In this document: one piece after another, positions 63,156 to 64,000 of the stretch
Position numbering within the stretch: the stretch's first letter is position 1
Layout: every line of letters begins with the position of its first letter
Source of the DNA: Ramazzottius varieornatus
Lineage: Eukaryota > Tardigrada > Eutardigrada > Parachela > Ramazzottiidae
Assembly (NCBI GenBank): GCA_001949185.1
Contig: BDGG01000012.1
Coordinates: 162,634-226,633, forward strand
Length of the DNA stretch: 64,000 nt
Reading direction: 5' to 3'
Program-made: the position numbers and the translations under genes
The notes under the pieces: generated by a model
What the model was told of the DNA's origin: nothing
Database searches by the model: none
Seen by the model: the letters and a program-made list of their open reading frames with translations, nothing else

Positions 63156-63923
63156 TCATCGCGTCAATTTATCTTTATCACCTGTGTAAGCAACTCCTTC
63201 TTGTCTAAAACCTCCGTATCTCGAGTCGTAGTACGGAGTATAAGACTGCTCCCTAAAAACAAAAAGAAATCTAAGTCAGTCAAGTAGTCAACAAAATCCA
63301 GTTTAACCACAGGATGAAAGACTCGGTGAGGAAATCCATGTACGAACTTACTTCGGTGCGAATGCAGTATTTGTGCGATACTCATTAGTCTCCGGATCGA
63401 AGTAACGATACCCAGCTCCATATCCCCGATTACGCCACGGGGACATGAAAGAAAACGAGAAGGGTCCTTCACTACCAGCCACAATCAAGTAAGGCGGAAG
63501 CCGGACTCCGGCTTCAATCAGCTTCCTCGCCGTTTCACCAATGTGGCTGTTCTGCAGCTTCGCTAGCTTATCCTGGCAGTTCCCAAACGACGAATAAGCC
63601 CACCGTCCCAGGAAGTTGCCGAACACAGCAGCTCCTGTTGCTTTGAAGAACGTTCCGCGTGGGGAGATGACGCCTCGATTCATCCCCGCAATCACGAGCG
63701 CAGCTCCGATGGTCGCTCCGGGAAGAGCGTATTTCCAGTTAGCATCACTCCTGCATTCTTGAATGACTTTCAGTTCTTCGACAGAGAGACCCATGCTCCC
63801 TGGACCGTGATCGCGCGAGTGTAGTCCATGTCCACCTGGACGATTTCCGTAGGGTTGCTGAGATAAGTTGTCCATGCTGCGTTGTTGGTCGATGGAGGCA
63901 TCTCCGGGTTGTTGCGTCGCCAT
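63156..63923 (-). CDS. Second OCIA-domain protein (divergent)
   Basis: Exons 63923-63352 and 63252-63156 give 222 residues. The N-terminus is Gln/Gly/His-rich; the OCIA domain runs from ELKVIQECRSDANWKYALP through two hydrophobic stretches (GATIGAALVIAGMNRGVI, ATGAAVFGNFLGRWAY) to CQDKLAKLQNSHIGETARK. The C-terminus is Tyr-rich (RNRGYGAGYRYFDPETNEY, EQSYTPYYDSRYGG). The conserved FWYRS of the neighbour is replaced by NWKYA, so it is the more derived copy, perhaps OCIAD2-like. The intron is 99 bp. Confidence 0.83.
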
Positions 63924-64000
63924 GTTGATGCCAGAGCGTTACCTGCAAAGCGTCAAACGGTGATGTACTTCGAGTTTCACACGACAGCTTTTGTACGAAT

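Overview
The window is nuclear DNA of an animal with a compact genome. The genes are split by GT-AG introns, most of them 50-300 bp, and sit on both strands a few hundred bases apart. Scribble, a PDGF/VEGF-like ligand, an SLC22 transporter and a YTHDF reader point to an invertebrate metazoan. A small-genome ecdysozoan such as a tardigrade is my guess, not something the sequence proves. Exon structures were read by hand. Unless an entry says otherwise, splice phases add up across every junction given and each CDS ends in a stop.

Layout. 1-1.9 kb: TA-flanked palindromic elements. 2-5.5 kb: RPL26 (-), mitochondrial ribosomal protein S23 (+), RPL23A (-). 6.2-7.4 kb: a secreted PDGF/VEGF-family factor. 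8.1-10 kb: acetyl-CoA C-acetyltransferase. 12.2-15.7 kb: a SAM-domain scaffold protein. 16.2-17.6 kb: an F-box protein of uncertain exon structure. 17.7-21.3 kb: two head-to-tail SDR16C-type dehydrogenases (-). 23.1-25.5 kb: a YTHDF-family reader. 26.9-43.5 kb: a 34-exon Scribble gene. 45-47 kb: NEDD8 (-) and ANP32 (+). 47.4-49.9 kb: a double-THAP protein (-) and PDRG1 (+). 50.2-51.2 kb: a small PQ-rich protein with a Cys-rich N-terminus. 51.6-52.4 kb: RPS26 (-). 53-55 kb: an LRR transmembrane protein. 55.6-56.5 kb: an ARF GTPase (-). 57.5-60.1 kb: an SLC22 organic ion transporter. 60.5-60.9 kb: a fragment related to the end of the F-box gene. 61.2-63.9 kb: two tandem OCIA-domain genes (-).

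The genes do not form one pathway. Housekeeping translation genes are interspersed with signalling, polarity and trafficking genes. The most striking non-coding signal is a family of roughly 100-120 bp near-perfect hairpins with the core CAAGTGGCGCACG...CGTGCGCCACTTG. It occurs at about 20 loci, several of them double, almost all in introns or between genes; seven Scribble introns carry it. Several other palindromes are flanked by TA like Tc1/mariner MITEs. The most notable protein observations are a YTHDF reader with two of three m6A-cage tryptophans replaced, and a PDGF/VEGF factor lacking exactly the two cysteines that normally bridge the dimer.
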